From: Pontibacter akesuensis
GTDB lineage: Bacteria; Bacteroidota; Bacteroidia; Cytophagales; Hymenobacteraceae
Assembly: GCF_001611675.1 (NCBI RefSeq)
Contig: NZ_CP014766.1
Span: 1,426,001-1,490,000 of the forward strand
DNA length: 64,000 nucleotides
Reading direction: 5' to 3'
Below the pieces are notes generated by a model. It had not been told where the DNA came from. It saw only the letters and a program-made list of their open reading frames with translations, and did not search any database. The position numbers were made by a program, and so were the translations under genes. This document shows positions 12,574-21,126 of this stretch, one piece after another. The number at the start of each line of letters is the position of its first letter. The first letter of the stretch is position 1.

Positions 12574-14223
12574 CTAGTTCATTTTAAGGTATGACTTAAA
12601 CTTGCCAGCATCGTTCAGCACCTGTTTTGCCATGATAATATCCGGGTCATCATCAAAAGAAGATTCGATATAGCCCTTCTGCAGGTAATAACGTGAGGCA
12701 ATCTCAGCCTCCAGCATCTCCTGAATTTCAGGGCGGAAGCGTGTTAAGTCGTTTGACTTGTTATGTGACACCTTCTTTTTGATGGCATCCAACTCTGCCT
12801 GGATATCGTCGTAGTGCTTGCCTTTCTTGGCAGACTCGGCTACATCTTTCAGTTCATCCTCTATCGCCGTTGTATAAGACACATCCTTATCGGCCAGGTA
12901 AGCCACGAACTTCTTGTAATCTGCGTCTGTCAGTTTAAACTCTTTTGCCGCAGGAATGCTTGGATGCTCTGCTCTATACTTGTTGGCGTAGTCAAAGAAA
13001 TGACCTTTTATAGCAATTGCCTTTATGATTTCAGAATAAGCCGGCTGCTTCACTTCTACATCGGGGCTCACGCCACCGCCATCGTATACTATTCTGCCAG
13101 CGGCTGTTTTGTATGCCACGCGCAGCGAATCAGCAATTTTACCAACACTGCCGTCCTCGTTGCGGTGTGCGTAGTCGATGGCCTGTATGCAGCGGCCACT
13201 TGGAATGTAGTATTTGGCAGTGGTTACTTTAAGCTGTGAGTTATAAGAGAGCGGGCGCGTTACCTGCACCAGTCCTTTGCCGAACGTACGCTCGCCTACC
13301 AGCACCGCGCGGTCGTAGTCCTGCATCACACCGGCCACAATTTCAGAAGCCGAAGCACTGCGCGAACTTGTCAACACCACCAGCGGAATCTGGGTATCCA
13401 GGGGCTCATCAAGGGCTTTGTAAGTTTTATTCCACTCCTCTACCTTGCCTTTGGTGCTTACAATATCTTTTCCTTTATCCACAAAGAGATTTGAGATGTT
13501 CACCGCCTCGTGCAGCAGGCCGCCTGGGTTATCACGCAAGTCAAGAATAATTTTTTTCGCGCCCTTCTCCTTTAGCTTCTGCACGGCAAGCTTCACTTCT
13601 TTGCCGGCATCCGGGGTAAAACCGGAAAGCTGCAGGTATCCAATCTCCTTGTCGACCATGCCATAGTAAGGCACGTTCTCCACGATGATGTTCTCGCGCA
13701 GCAGGTCGATGGTTTTAGATTTTGTCTGTCCGTAGCTCCTGATCTCCAGCTTAACCGTGGTATTGGCCTGCCCCTTCAGGAGTTTGCTCACCTCCTCGGT
13801 AGATTTCTTCCGCACGTCCACGCCATTTATCTTCAGAATTTCGTCGCCGATAGCAAGTCCGGCCTTGTGCGCCGGCGAGTTCTCGTATGGCATCTGTACC
13901 GTCACTTTGCCGTTGCGGCTACCTATAACGGCACCAATACCGCCATACTGCCCAGTGGTCATGGTACGGAAGTCCTCGATATCGTCTTCAGGAATGTAGT
14001 TGGTATAGGGGTCGAGCGATTTGAGCATCGCATCGATGCCCGTGCGCACCATTTTGGCAGGCGGCACATCGTCTACGTAATAGGTATTTACCTCTTTGAA
14101 AAGGGTAGCAAACACATCGAGATTTTTGGCTATCTCGAAATATTTTTCCGAATCACTCTTAAAGGAGAATAAGCCGAGGGCGAATATGCCGACAAAGAGG
14201 CCTGCTATAGACTTTTTATACAT
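12574..14223 (-). CDS. S41 family C-terminal processing peptidase (CtpA/Prc-like)
   Basis: A 549-residue envelope protease with an N-terminal membrane/signal segment (residues 5-20), a PDZ domain (about 90-170, with GQYGGIGAVI and GLAIGDEILKINGVDV) and an S41 core. The catalytic dyad is visible: Ser 289 in SRSASASE and Lys 316 in TFGKGLVQ. A 150-residue helical C-terminal extension rich in Lys/Glu follows the core, as in Bacteroidota homologues. It begins 30 bp after rnpA and probably shares the rpmH promoter. It likely trims or degrades periplasmic proteins; substrate unknown. Confidence 0.93.
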   Translation of the reverse strand: MYKKSIAGLFVGIFALGLFSFKSDSEKYFEIAKNLDVFATLFKEVNTYYVDDVPPAKMVRTGIDAMLKSLDPYTNYIPEDDIEDFRTMTTGQYGGIGAVIGSRNGKVTVQMPYENSPAHKAGLAIGDEILKINGVDVRKKSTEEVSKLLKGQANTTVKLEIRSYGQTKSKTIDLLRENIIVENVPYYGMVDKEIGYLQLSGFTPDAGKEVKLAVQKLKEKGAKKIILDLRDNPGGLLHEAVNISNLFVDKGKDIVSTKGKVEEWNKTYKALDEPLDTQIPLVVLTSSRSASASEIVAGVMQDYDRAVLVGERTFGKGLVQVTRPLSYNSQLKVTTAKYYIPSGRCIQAIDYAHRNEDGSVGKIADSLRVAYKTAAGRIVYDGGGVSPDVEVKQPAYSEIIKAIAIKGHFFDYANKYRAEHPSIPAAKEFKLTDADYKKFVAYLADKDVSYTTAIEDELKDVAESAKKGKHYDDIQAELDAIKKKVSHNKSNDLTRFRPEIQEMLEAEIASRYYLQKGYIESSFDDDPDIIMAKQVLNDAGKFKSYLKMN

Positions 14224-14253
14224 AATTTCAGGTGTTTGAGGAGCGCGGAAGTG

Positions 14254-14661
14254 CTACTTATTCACACAACGCTCTAAACCTGAAATTAGTTTTTTCTGGA
14301 TAGTTTGAAAGGATTTTTTTTCCTTTCCGATATAAAGTATTCCCAACAGGCGAGGTGCCTGCCCGGGATGCTGCTGCAGCGCTTGCTTGTTAAGCCGGTA
14401 CGCCTCGCGCATCTGCCTTTTCAGGCGGTTACGGTCGACAGCACGCTTGAAGTAGCGCTTGGAAACGGAAAGAAGCACCTGGGTTGAGCCAGGCGGCAAC
14501 TCTTGCGGTGTGAGGTACACAAACCGCAGCGGATACAAATTAAAAGAAGAACCCTTGGAGAAAAGCAGCGCAATGAGCCGCTTACTGCACAAGTGTTCTT
14601 CTTTCGAAAATGTATAACTGTTAGGCTGGCTGGCTGCTTGTTCGTTAGCTGCTGAATCCAT
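14254..14661 (-). CDS. rnpA: Ribonuclease P protein component
   Basis: The 135-residue basic protein subunit of RNase P, which processes 5' ends of pre-tRNAs. The family pattern is clear: KRLIALLFSKG near residue 28, VSKRYFKRAVDRNRLKR (RNR motif, about 80-100) and REAYRL. Gene order rpmH-rnpA is almost universal in bacteria, and rpmH lies 41 bp upstream. Slightly longer than usual because of an N-terminal Gln/Ser-rich stretch; a later start would shorten it. Confidence 0.95.
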   Translation of the reverse strand: MDSAANEQAASQPNSYTFSKEEHLCSKRLIALLFSKGSSFNLYPLRFVYLTPQELPPGSTQVLLSVSKRYFKRAVDRNRLKRQMREAYRLNKQALQQHPGQAPRLLGILYIGKEKKSFQTIQKKLISGLERCVNK

Positions 14662-14702
14662 TAGCGGCTATACAATAGCGAAGCCTGTTCCTGAATCAGG
14701 AA

Positions 14703-14864
14703 TTAAGCTGCCTTATGTCTTTTCTCGCTAGAAACTGTTAGTCTCTTTCTGCCTTTGGCTCTTCTGCTGGCCAATACTCTTCTACCGTTCGCGGTTTCCA
14801 TTCTAGATCTGAAACCGTGCTTATTTCTTCTTTTTCTCTGAGAAGGCTGGAATGTTCTTTTCAT
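14703..14864 (-). CDS. rpmH: 50S ribosomal protein L34
   Basis: A 53-codon gene. The translation starts [20 protein letters not shown], continues [20 protein letters not shown] and ends [13 protein letters not shown], a complete L34 of slightly extended length. It is the first gene of the rnpA operon, with a strong promoter 27 bp upstream. Confidence 0.98.
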   Translation of the reverse strand: MKRTFQPSQRKRRNKHGFRSRMETANGRRVLASRRAKGRKRLTVSSEKRHKAA

Positions 14865-14892
14865 CGTCTGCCAATGGTTTTATTATGGCCTG

Positions 14893-14923
14893 CAAAATTA
14901 GTAAAGCTTTGTAAAATAGCAAA
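14893..14923 (-). promoter_or_regulatory. Promoter of rpmH-rnpA
   Basis: On the minus strand TTTG (14920-14923), 19 bp of spacer, then TAATTTTG (14893-14900), an exact Bacteroidota -33/-7 arrangement. The rpmH start is 29 bp downstream. Confidence 0.8.
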
Positions 14924-15083
14924 GCCCGCCTTACATTTTTCCCTAAATATAATTCGGAAAGATGCCCTGGAGCGCCTAGAGGCACTTATATACCTTATAT
15001 TGCTTTGAATTAAACAGGAACAAAGCCATGCCTGCAGCAGTACCTATACCTTTTAGGCAAGGCAAATCCACAAATAACAGCGT

Positions 15084-16802
15084 ATGATCCACTACAGCAT
15101 CTCCTATTCCAACCCGCTCACGCACTTCTTAAACATCACCATTTCCATTACCAACAACCAGCAACAGGAGCTGTACCTGCAGTTGCCTGCCTGGCGCCCC
15201 GGCCGCTACGAGCTGCAGCACTTTGCCCAAAAACTAAGCGCCGTAACGGCCACTGCCAACGGCGCAAGTATAGCCACAGGGAAAGTGACGAAGGACCGCT
15301 GGCGGGTGGAGACGGGAGGCGCTGACACCATAGAAATCAAGTATAGCTTCTTTGCCCGCCAGATGGATGCCGGCGGTTCGTGGCTGGACGAGGAGCAGCT
15401 GTACCTGAACCCGATCAACTGCCTCATAGCGGTGGAGGGAAGTGAGCAGGAGGCTTGCCAGCTGAAACTATACTTGCCGGAGGAGTGGCAGCTGGCTTGC
15501 GGCTTACCTGAAACAGAGAAGCATACGTTGGAGGCAGCAAATTACGATGCGCTGGTGGACAGCCCTTTTATAGCGAGTGGTAGTTTGCAGAAAACCACTT
15601 TTGAAGTGAATGGCATCACCTTCCATATCTGGCTGCAAGGCGATTGTCAACCAGACTGGGAGCGCCTGCGAAAGGATTTTGAGGGATACACGAAAGAGCA
15701 GTTGGAGGTGTTCGGCGATTTCCCGGTGCAGGAGTACCATTACCTGAACGAGATCCTGCCCTACCGCTTCTTCCATGGCGTGGAGCACAGCCACTCCACC
15801 GTCATCACCCTGGGGCCCGGGGAACTGCTGATGCAGCCCAGCCTCTACAAGGAATTTGTCGGCGTGAGTTCGCACGAGCTGTTTCATACCTGGAACATTA
15901 AAAAGATTCGCCCAAAGGAGATGCTGCCTTATAATTTTGCGCAGGAGAACTACTTTAAAACAGGCTATGTGGCAGAGGGCGTGACCACCTACTACGGCGA
16001 CTACATGCTGGCGCGCAGCGGCTTCTTTACAGCCGATGCCTACTTCGAGGAATTGAACAAGAACCTGCAGCGCTACTTCGCCGACTACAGTCGCCACAAC
16101 CTCTCCGTTGCCGACTCCTCCTTCGACCTGTGGCTGGACGGTTACAAGCCAGGAATTCCAGACCGCAAAGTGTCCATTTACATAAAAGGCGCCCTCACAG
16201 TCCTGCTCCTGGACCTGCAGCTGCGCAAAGCCACCGACAACAAAGCAAGTATGGACACGGTGATGCGGTACCTGTGGGAGCGCTTCGGCAAGAAAGACAT
16301 TGGCTACACCGAGCAGGACTATGCGCAACTGGTGGATGAGGTGGCGGGGCAGTCGTTCCAGACCTATTTCAACGATTTCATCAACAGCACTGCTCCCATC
16401 GAGCAGCCGCTGGATGAGGCGCTGCGCTTTGTAGGCTGCATGCTAAAGGAAGAGCAAAACCCGCTGCAGCACGAAGGCACCTACGGCTTTAAGGTTTCTT
16501 CCTCCGACACAAGCATAAAGGTGACAGCTATAGCTCCCGACTCTCCCGCCAGCGAGGTGCTAAGTATAGACGATGAACTGGTGGCGCTGAACGGGCGCAA
16601 ACTCGAAAACAACCTGCAGCAGTTGCTTGCCTTGGAACCGGAAGAGGTGGAACTGGTGCTGTTCCGCGAAAAGCAACTGCGGGTGGTGCGCCTGGAGCAG
16701 AACGGAAAGGCTTACTACAGCATGTATACCATCGAAAAACGAGCAGATGCAACGGAAGCCGAAAAGCAGAATTTCAAGCTGTGGCTGAAGCAGGAGTTTT
16801 AG
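15084..16802 (+). CDS. M61 family metallopeptidase (glycyl aminopeptidase-like)
   Basis: A 572-residue M61 peptidase. The zinc motif HELFH is at residues 264-268 within SSHELFHTWNIKKIRP, and the third ligand region follows in GYVAEGVTTYYGDYML. An N-terminal beta-sandwich (1-170) precedes the thermolysin-like catalytic part, and a PDZ domain (about 455-540, GFKVSSSDTSIKV to DELVALNGRKL) lies at the C-terminus. No clear signal peptide is present, suggesting a cytoplasmic enzyme. It stands alone, divergent from rpmH, with about 220 bp between. Confidence 0.93.
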   Translation: MIHYSISYSNPLTHFLNITISITNNQQQELYLQLPAWRPGRYELQHFAQKLSAVTATANGASIATGKVTKDRWRVETGGADTIEIKYSFFARQMDAGGSWLDEEQLYLNPINCLIAVEGSEQEACQLKLYLPEEWQLACGLPETEKHTLEAANYDALVDSPFIASGSLQKTTFEVNGITFHIWLQGDCQPDWERLRKDFEGYTKEQLEVFGDFPVQEYHYLNEILPYRFFHGVEHSHSTVITLGPGELLMQPSLYKEFVGVSSHELFHTWNIKKIRPKEMLPYNFAQENYFKTGYVAEGVTTYYGDYMLARSGFFTADAYFEELNKNLQRYFADYSRHNLSVADSSFDLWLDGYKPGIPDRKVSIYIKGALTVLLLDLQLRKATDNKASMDTVMRYLWERFGKKDIGYTEQDYAQLVDEVAGQSFQTYFNDFINSTAPIEQPLDEALRFVGCMLKEEQNPLQHEGTYGFKVSSSDTSIKVTAIAPDSPASEVLSIDDELVALNGRKLENNLQQLLALEPEEVELVLFREKQLRVVRLEQNGKAYYSMYTIEKRADATEAEKQNFKLWLKQEF

Positions 16803-17057
16803 GTTAAGATGCTAGACGTTAGATTTTAGATGTTAGACTTTTCAAAAGGTCTGGCATTAAAATTCTGATAGTTATGAGAGTCGATGAGCACTGACACAAC
16901 AGTGATGCTTTACTTTAGCCAACTTAAAGGCTTAAAAGCATATAGGATTAATGCGGTATAACAGTAGCCTAGAGGAAGTTTGTCTATTGTTTAAGATTGT
17001 AGTGGGCTTTGCGGTGGCGTAGCTAACGTAAAGGTGTTTTTGGCAGAGGTAAGTATT

Positions 17058-17645
17058 TCATTTTCTAGTTAGACTGTCATAGGGTACCCTAACTGGGGCA
17101 GGCGGAGGAGGAACCAATACATCTTCTGTAGTGCTAAAATCCCTATTCTCACTCTTTATCAGATTTTGATTTTCAACAATATCGAGTAATTCATATAATG
17201 TCTCACTCAAATCATCTTGCATAGTTCCAACCATTCTTGCTTCTCCATTGTCGAACACGAATTGCAATGAGTGAAATGCTCCATCTTCTTCAAAATAAAA
17301 GCCTTTTTTCAAGCTATTGAAATCTATAGAGTCCACTAATCCATACACTCTTCCCATACTCCCTGAATCAAGTTTTGCTTTATAATTTTCGACCACAGTT
17401 TCGCCATGCCTTTCTCTTAAACGGTAATAAACGGTACTATCAGAATTTATCTCTACGTCCTTGCTATACCTTTCATCGCTCCATCCTGGGAATATAGAAA
17501 AGCTAATGCGTTCGAAACGAGCCTTTTGTTTTGTGGTTGAAATTAGTTCGTCAGATTTCTCGACAGTGCTTTTATTTATGTTCTCTTCACGACTCCCGCA
17601 AGAGATTAGAAGTAACAGTAACATAAGTTGTAAAGAGTTTTTCAT
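17058..17645 (-). CDS. Putative lipoprotein of unknown function
   Basis: A 195-residue protein if started at MKNSLQLML (17645); the lipobox LISC follows at residues 12-15, predicting a membrane lipoprotein. The middle contains an Ile/Phe-rich globular part (FERISFSIFPGW, then a YYRLRERHGE region) resembling small Bacteroidota lipoproteins that bind neither metal nor cofactor visibly. The tail is proline-rich (VPPPPAPVRVP). The gene is visibly richer in A/T than its neighbours and is flanked by oppositely oriented GTTAGAC/GTCTAAC stretches (16815-16840 and about 17668-17680). Function unknown. Confidence 0.7.
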   Translation of the reverse strand: MKNSLQLMLLLLLISCGSREENINKSTVEKSDELISTTKQKARFERISFSIFPGWSDERYSKDVEINSDSTVYYRLRERHGETVVENYKAKLDSGSMGRVYGLVDSIDFNSLKKGFYFEEDGAFHSLQFVFDNGEARMVGTMQDDLSETLYELLDIVENQNLIKSENRDFSTTEDVLVPPPPAPVRVPYDSLTRK

Positions 17646-17677
17646 GATTTCATTCACTGCCAACTAGCGTCTAACCT

Positions 17678-18916
17678 CTAATTAAAAAGAAGCTTCATGT
17701 AAAAGGAGGGCTGTTTGAAACGCTCGCGCAGATCCACGTCGTTGAGCATGCAGGAGATGGTTTCGGCGAGTGCCTGGTTTTTGGAAGCTTTGCTGGCTAC
17801 TTTGTCGAACAGCCAGGGGTAGTTGAGTAGCTTTTGCAGGTGACGACTTAGGCGCAGTTCTTTCCAGAGACGGTTGTACACAGCCTTATCGTAGCTTTGC
17901 AGGGCAGCGGCGGTAAAGTCCTGCGTTTGCAGGCTAGCAGCGGCCTGCTCTGCGGCCCAGCGCCCGCTGATCATGGCATTGCTGATGCCCTCTCCGGTAA
18001 ACGGATCGATCAAGGCACCTGCATCCCCCAGCAGCATGTAGTTGTCGCCGGAGATGGAGCGCTTGGCAGAACCGAGCGGCAGACCAAACCCACGGATATC
18101 ATCCACCAACTCAGCATTCGCGAAGCGCTGCTTCAACGAAGGGTGCGTGGCGATCATCCGCAGCATTTCTTTTTTTAGGTTCACTTTCTTTTTGCTGACG
18201 GCGCTGCTCAGCATGCCCACGCCTACGTTAGCCTCGCCATTTGCCAACGGGAAAACCCACAAGTAGCCCGGCAGGAAATCTTTGAAGAAGTGCAGCTCAA
18301 TAAAGTTATCCGCATCCATGCCCGCCACGCCTTTGTAGTAGGCGCGCAGGCCGGCACAGAAATGTTCTGGCTTCAGCTGCAGCCCGGCCACGTGCCGCGT
18401 AAATCCGGATTGGGCACCGTTGGCTACCAGCAGCAATTTTGCCTGCACCAGCGGCTCGTCTTGCTTGTTCTTAAGTATAAAACCGCCTTCAGGAGTACGC
18501 TCATACTTTGCGATGTCGGTATTTTCCCAAAGCGTAATCTCCGGGCGTCGCCGCACCTGTTCCACCAAAAAATTATCAAAGTCGATGCGCTTGGAGATAT
18601 AGCCTGCCGGTGCATCCTCGGTTGGGTTGTAGTCCTGCACAAACGGCACGCTTAGCTTATGGCCACCCGGCGAGATGAAATGAATGCCCCACGAAGGCAG
18701 CGACTCCTGCCGCACACCGAGTGCTTCGGGCAGTTCCGGGGAGATGCGCCTCAGCTCATTCACGACTTTGCCGCTTAGGGCGTCGCCACATATCTTATCG
18801 CGCGGAAAGGTTGCTTTATCAAGCAGAAGCGAGGGAATACCCTTGTTTGCCAGGTGCAGCGCAGCGGTGGCGCCACCCGGGCCGGCACCAAGTATACAGA
18901 TGTCAGTTTTATACAT
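17678..18916 (-). CDS. FAD-dependent oxidoreductase, geranylgeranyl reductase family
   Basis: A 412-residue flavoprotein starting at MYKTDICILGAGPGGATAAL (18916), where the GxGxxG dinucleotide-binding motif begins at residue 10; an in-frame upstream extension lacks family resemblance. The second FAD motif LLGDAGALIDPFTGEGISNA lies near residue 275-295. KICGDALSG (about 42) is typical of the geranylgeranyl reductase/ChlP-like family, which reduces isoprenoid chains of quinones or lipids. The exact substrate cannot be read from the sequence. Single gene. Confidence 0.85.
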   Translation of the reverse strand: MYKTDICILGAGPGGATAALHLANKGIPSLLLDKATFPRDKICGDALSGKVVNELRRISPELPEALGVRQESLPSWGIHFISPGGHKLSVPFVQDYNPTEDAPAGYISKRIDFDNFLVEQVRRRPEITLWENTDIAKYERTPEGGFILKNKQDEPLVQAKLLLVANGAQSGFTRHVAGLQLKPEHFCAGLRAYYKGVAGMDADNFIELHFFKDFLPGYLWVFPLANGEANVGVGMLSSAVSKKKVNLKKEMLRMIATHPSLKQRFANAELVDDIRGFGLPLGSAKRSISGDNYMLLGDAGALIDPFTGEGISNAMISGRWAAEQAAASLQTQDFTAAALQSYDKAVYNRLWKELRLSRHLQKLLNYPWLFDKVASKASKNQALAETISCMLNDVDLRERFKQPSFYMKLLFN

Positions 18917-18980
18917 GCAGCTAAAATAGGAGCTGCGAAAGATACTTAATTCAGGCCACGGCCACACCGTTTAGGGCACA

Positions 18981-19014
18981 AAAAAAGGAGGATAGCTCAG
19001 TGAGCCGTCCTCCT
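18981..19014 (-). terminator. Terminator after the 73-aa small gene
   Basis: On the minus strand AGGAGGA pairs with TCCTCCT, followed by seven T residues, 45 bp past the stop codon at 19059. Confidence 0.85.
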
Positions 19015-19058
19015 CTTACGTTTTCATAGCTTTATTTTGGGTCGGGTAGTGGTGTTAG

Positions 19059-19280
19059 TTACTTCGATTTTGTGTATCGAGAGTTATTACCACCCTCTGC
19101 CAGGTTCCGGTTAGGGTTCTGTACTTTGGCGTCATCCGCCTGTAGCGACTTCCTAGCAGGGTCTATCTGAACCTGGTCTGTATAACCTTCCTGCTGTCGC
19201 TTGTTTTCTACTTTTGATGTTGCAGCGTCTTCCGACTGCTTCTGCAATCTTTCTTTATTGTTATTTTTATCTTCGCTCAT
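19059..19280 (-). CDS. Small hydrophilic protein of unknown function
   Basis: A 73-residue protein rich in Lys, Asn, Gln, Glu and Asp, with no hydrophobic core and no Cys or Trp; it is probably disordered. The repeat-like segments KERLQKQSED and RKSLQADDAKVQNPNRN are its only marked features. A good terminator follows and an isolated intergenic region precedes it, supporting a real gene. Resembles the short stress-type or disordered proteins common in Hymenobacteraceae, but no family is claimed. Confidence 0.6.
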   Translation of the reverse strand: MSEDKNNNKERLQKQSEDAATSKVENKRQQEGYTDQVQIDPARKSLQADDAKVQNPNRNLAEGGNNSRYTKSK

Positions 19281-19384
19281 AGTTCTATCTCCTCTTAAAT
19301 CCTATACTAAGTTTTACCCCTTCTGCCAACATTTTGTTACAAATGAGTGAAATTAACCTTCTACAGCTAGTATAGCTTAAATGC

Positions 19385-19410
19385 AAAAAGGGAAGCCGAA
19401 GCCTCCCTTT
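19385..19410 (-). terminator. Terminator of the PfkB kinase gene
   Basis: AAAGGGA and TCCCTTT form the base of a hairpin with a short inner pairing; a T run follows on the minus strand. It starts 25 bp after the kinase stop codon. Confidence 0.7.
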
Positions 19411-19434
19411 CTAAACTATAGGTTTTTGCTATAC

Positions 19435-20358
19435 TTACTGCAATACTGTGTCAAAAGCCACTAGCTCAACGAACTGCTGCACGCGGCTGTCTATCTCCTG
19501 CTGGCTTAGGCTTTTCAGGCGCTCGGTGCCAAATTTCTCTACGCAGAAAGAGGCCAGTGCCGAACCATGTATCACGGCGCGCTTCATGTTATCGAAGCTG
19601 ATATCGCCGGTGCTGGCAATGTAGCCGATAAAGCCGCCCGCAAAGGTATCGCCGGCTCCGGTTGGGTCGAACACCTCCTCCAGCGGAAGGGCTGGCGCGA
19701 AGAACACTTTATCCTCATTAAATAATAAAGCACCGTGCTCGCCTTTTTTGATGATCAGGAACTTCGGCCCCATTGCCATGATCTTTTTTGCCGCCTTTAC
19801 CAGCGAGTACTCGCCGCTTAACTGGCGCGCCTCTTCATCGTTGATCGACAGCACATCCACCAGCTTCATGGTCTCCTTCAGCTCTTCCAGGGCAATGTCC
19901 ATCCAGAAGTTCATGGTGTCCATCACGATCAGCTTCGGGCGTGGCGTCAGGCGCTCGATTACGGTTTTCTGCACCTGTGGCGCCAGGTTGCCCAGCATCA
20001 GGAATTCGCAGCCTTGGTAACTTTGCGGGATGATCGGGTCGAAATCGCCGAGCACGTTGAGCTCAGTAATCAGCGTTTCGCGGCTGTTCATGTCGTTAAA
20101 ATAGCGGCCAGACCAGAAGAAGGATTTCTCGTTCTCCTTTACCTGCACCCCTTCGGTGCTGATGTTGCGCTCGTGCATCAGTTTGATGTGGTCCTGGTCG
20201 AAGTCACCACCCACCACTGACACCACATTCACGGGCTTCACGAAATACGAAGCGGCCAATGAAATATAGGTAGCCGCGCCACCAACAATCTTGTCTGTTT
20301 TTCCGAAAGGAGTCTCCAGCGCGTCAAACGCCATCGAACCTACTACTGTTAAGCTCAT
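19435..20358 (-). CDS. PfkB family carbohydrate/nucleoside kinase
   Basis: A 307-residue ribokinase-fold kinase. The C-terminal PfkB signature DPTGAGDTFAGGFIG (about residues 239-253) carries the catalytic Asp, and the N-terminal GGAATYISLAAS region binds sugar. The protein lacks the N-terminal (S/T)GG-rich extension of ribokinase, and the substrate could be a sugar or a nucleoside. Single gene with its own terminator. Two tandem 14-bp repeats lie just upstream of the start (20368-20395). Confidence 0.88.
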   Translation of the reverse strand: MSLTVVGSMAFDALETPFGKTDKIVGGAATYISLAASYFVKPVNVVSVVGGDFDQDHIKLMHERNISTEGVQVKENEKSFFWSGRYFNDMNSRETLITELNVLGDFDPIIPQSYQGCEFLMLGNLAPQVQKTVIERLTPRPKLIVMDTMNFWMDIALEELKETMKLVDVLSINDEEARQLSGEYSLVKAAKKIMAMGPKFLIIKKGEHGALLFNEDKVFFAPALPLEEVFDPTGAGDTFAGGFIGYIASTGDISFDNMKRAVIHGSALASFCVEKFGTERLKSLSQQEIDSRVQQFVELVAFDTVLQ

Positions 20359-20367
20359 ACTTTTATC

Positions 20368-20395
20368 AATTACGAATTATGAATTACGAATTATG
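20368..20395. repeat. Two tandem 14-bp repeats before the PfkB kinase
   Basis: AATTACGAATTATG occurs twice in direct succession ten bases upstream of the start codon. It could be leader sequence or a binding site; nothing more can be said. Confidence 0.6.
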
Positions 20396-20443
20396 AATGG
20401 AATCCATGCACAAGCATAGTCTCCGTTCTTACCGACTGTCTTT

Positions 20444-20474
20444 ATTCCCCTCCTCGGAGGGGCAGTGGTGGGTT
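20444..20474 (+). repeat. Dispersed G/C-box repeat, copy 1
   Basis: ATTCCCCTCCTCGGAGGGGC followed by AGTGGTGGGTT. The same unit recurs at 27658, 27743, 56127 and, more diverged, at 56045 and 56252, always between genes. The first half is a CCCCTCC/GGAGGGG hairpin. Confidence 0.7.
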
Positions 20475-20518
20475 TGGCCTTATACTTACAGCTTCCGCTC
20501 CATCCCGGCAAAGATAAA

Positions 20519-20550
20519 TAAAAAAGCCCTTGAAGCTAACTTCAAGGGCT
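20519..20550 (-). terminator. Terminator of tRNA-His
   Basis: A 12-bp perfect stem AAGCCCTTGAAG with loop CTAA, followed on the minus strand by a T-rich tract (TTTTTTATTTAT). Confidence 0.9.
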
Positions 20551-20551
20551 T

Positions 20552-20628
20552 GGGGTGGAAGATGGGGCTCGAACCCACGACCCCCAGAATCACAATCTGG
20601 TGCTCTAACCGACTGAGCTACAACCACC
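20552..20628 (-). tRNA. tRNA-His (GTG)
   Basis: A 77-nt cloverleaf with anticodon GTG in CCAGATTGTGATTCTGG, an extra 5' G (G-1) opposite discriminator C73, and T arm GGTTCGAGC. The acceptor stem GTGGTTG/CTTCCAC shows two U-U oppositions at positions 5-68 and 6-67. CCA is not encoded. A strong terminator follows. Confidence 0.93.
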
Positions 20629-20758
20629 GTGTTATTTGAGAGTGCAAATATACGCAGCAAAACACACAATGCAATACTAAGGGCGCTTTTTTACCTAAAA
20701 ATTTATCCTAGCAGCAAATCCATTACAACTAAGTGCCTAATCAGGAGCAGTTTACTTT

Positions 20759-21121
20759 TTATAGCTTTGTGCCGCACCAGGGGCAGTAATTAATCACAAC
20801 CATCGAGACACTCCCATCATGGATGGGTATTCCATAAAGTCCCTCATCCCATTTGTTGATAATCACGTCCGGGTCGCCCTGCTTCGTCTCCCCTTCCTCA
20901 TCTTGGCTCTGAAACACCTTATCAGCCATCATCAGGCAACAGTAGCTTTCGTAATCAAAGCCTTTGTTATTTAACTTTTCGGTTGTTGCCCAAGTATAGC
21001 ATGCCTCATCTTCATGAATGGCATCTACATATGCCTCGTACTCCTCCGACTCCCGGGCCTCTTCCGGCAGATCTTCTCGGGAGAAGCGCTCATGCAGTGC
21101 CTTAAATTTCGCCAGCTCCAT
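20759..21121 (-). CDS. Small protein with CPWCG knuckle (DUF6980-like)
   Basis: A 120-residue acidic protein. The C-terminus IHDGSVSMVVINYCPWCGTKL contains a CxxC knuckle, and a CC pair occurs earlier in YESYCCLMMADKV, giving a likely zinc site of four Cys. This layout resembles DUF6980, small proteins of unknown role. It starts 5 bp after the pyrC stop and is read with it. Function unknown; the family name is from recall. Confidence 0.65.
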   Translation of the reverse strand: MELAKFKALHERFSREDLPEEARESEEYEAYVDAIHEDEACYTWATTEKLNNKGFDYESYCCLMMADKVFQSQDEEGETKQGDPDVIINKWDEGLYGIPIHDGSVSMVVINYCPWCGTKL

Positions 21122-21126
21122 TCGCT

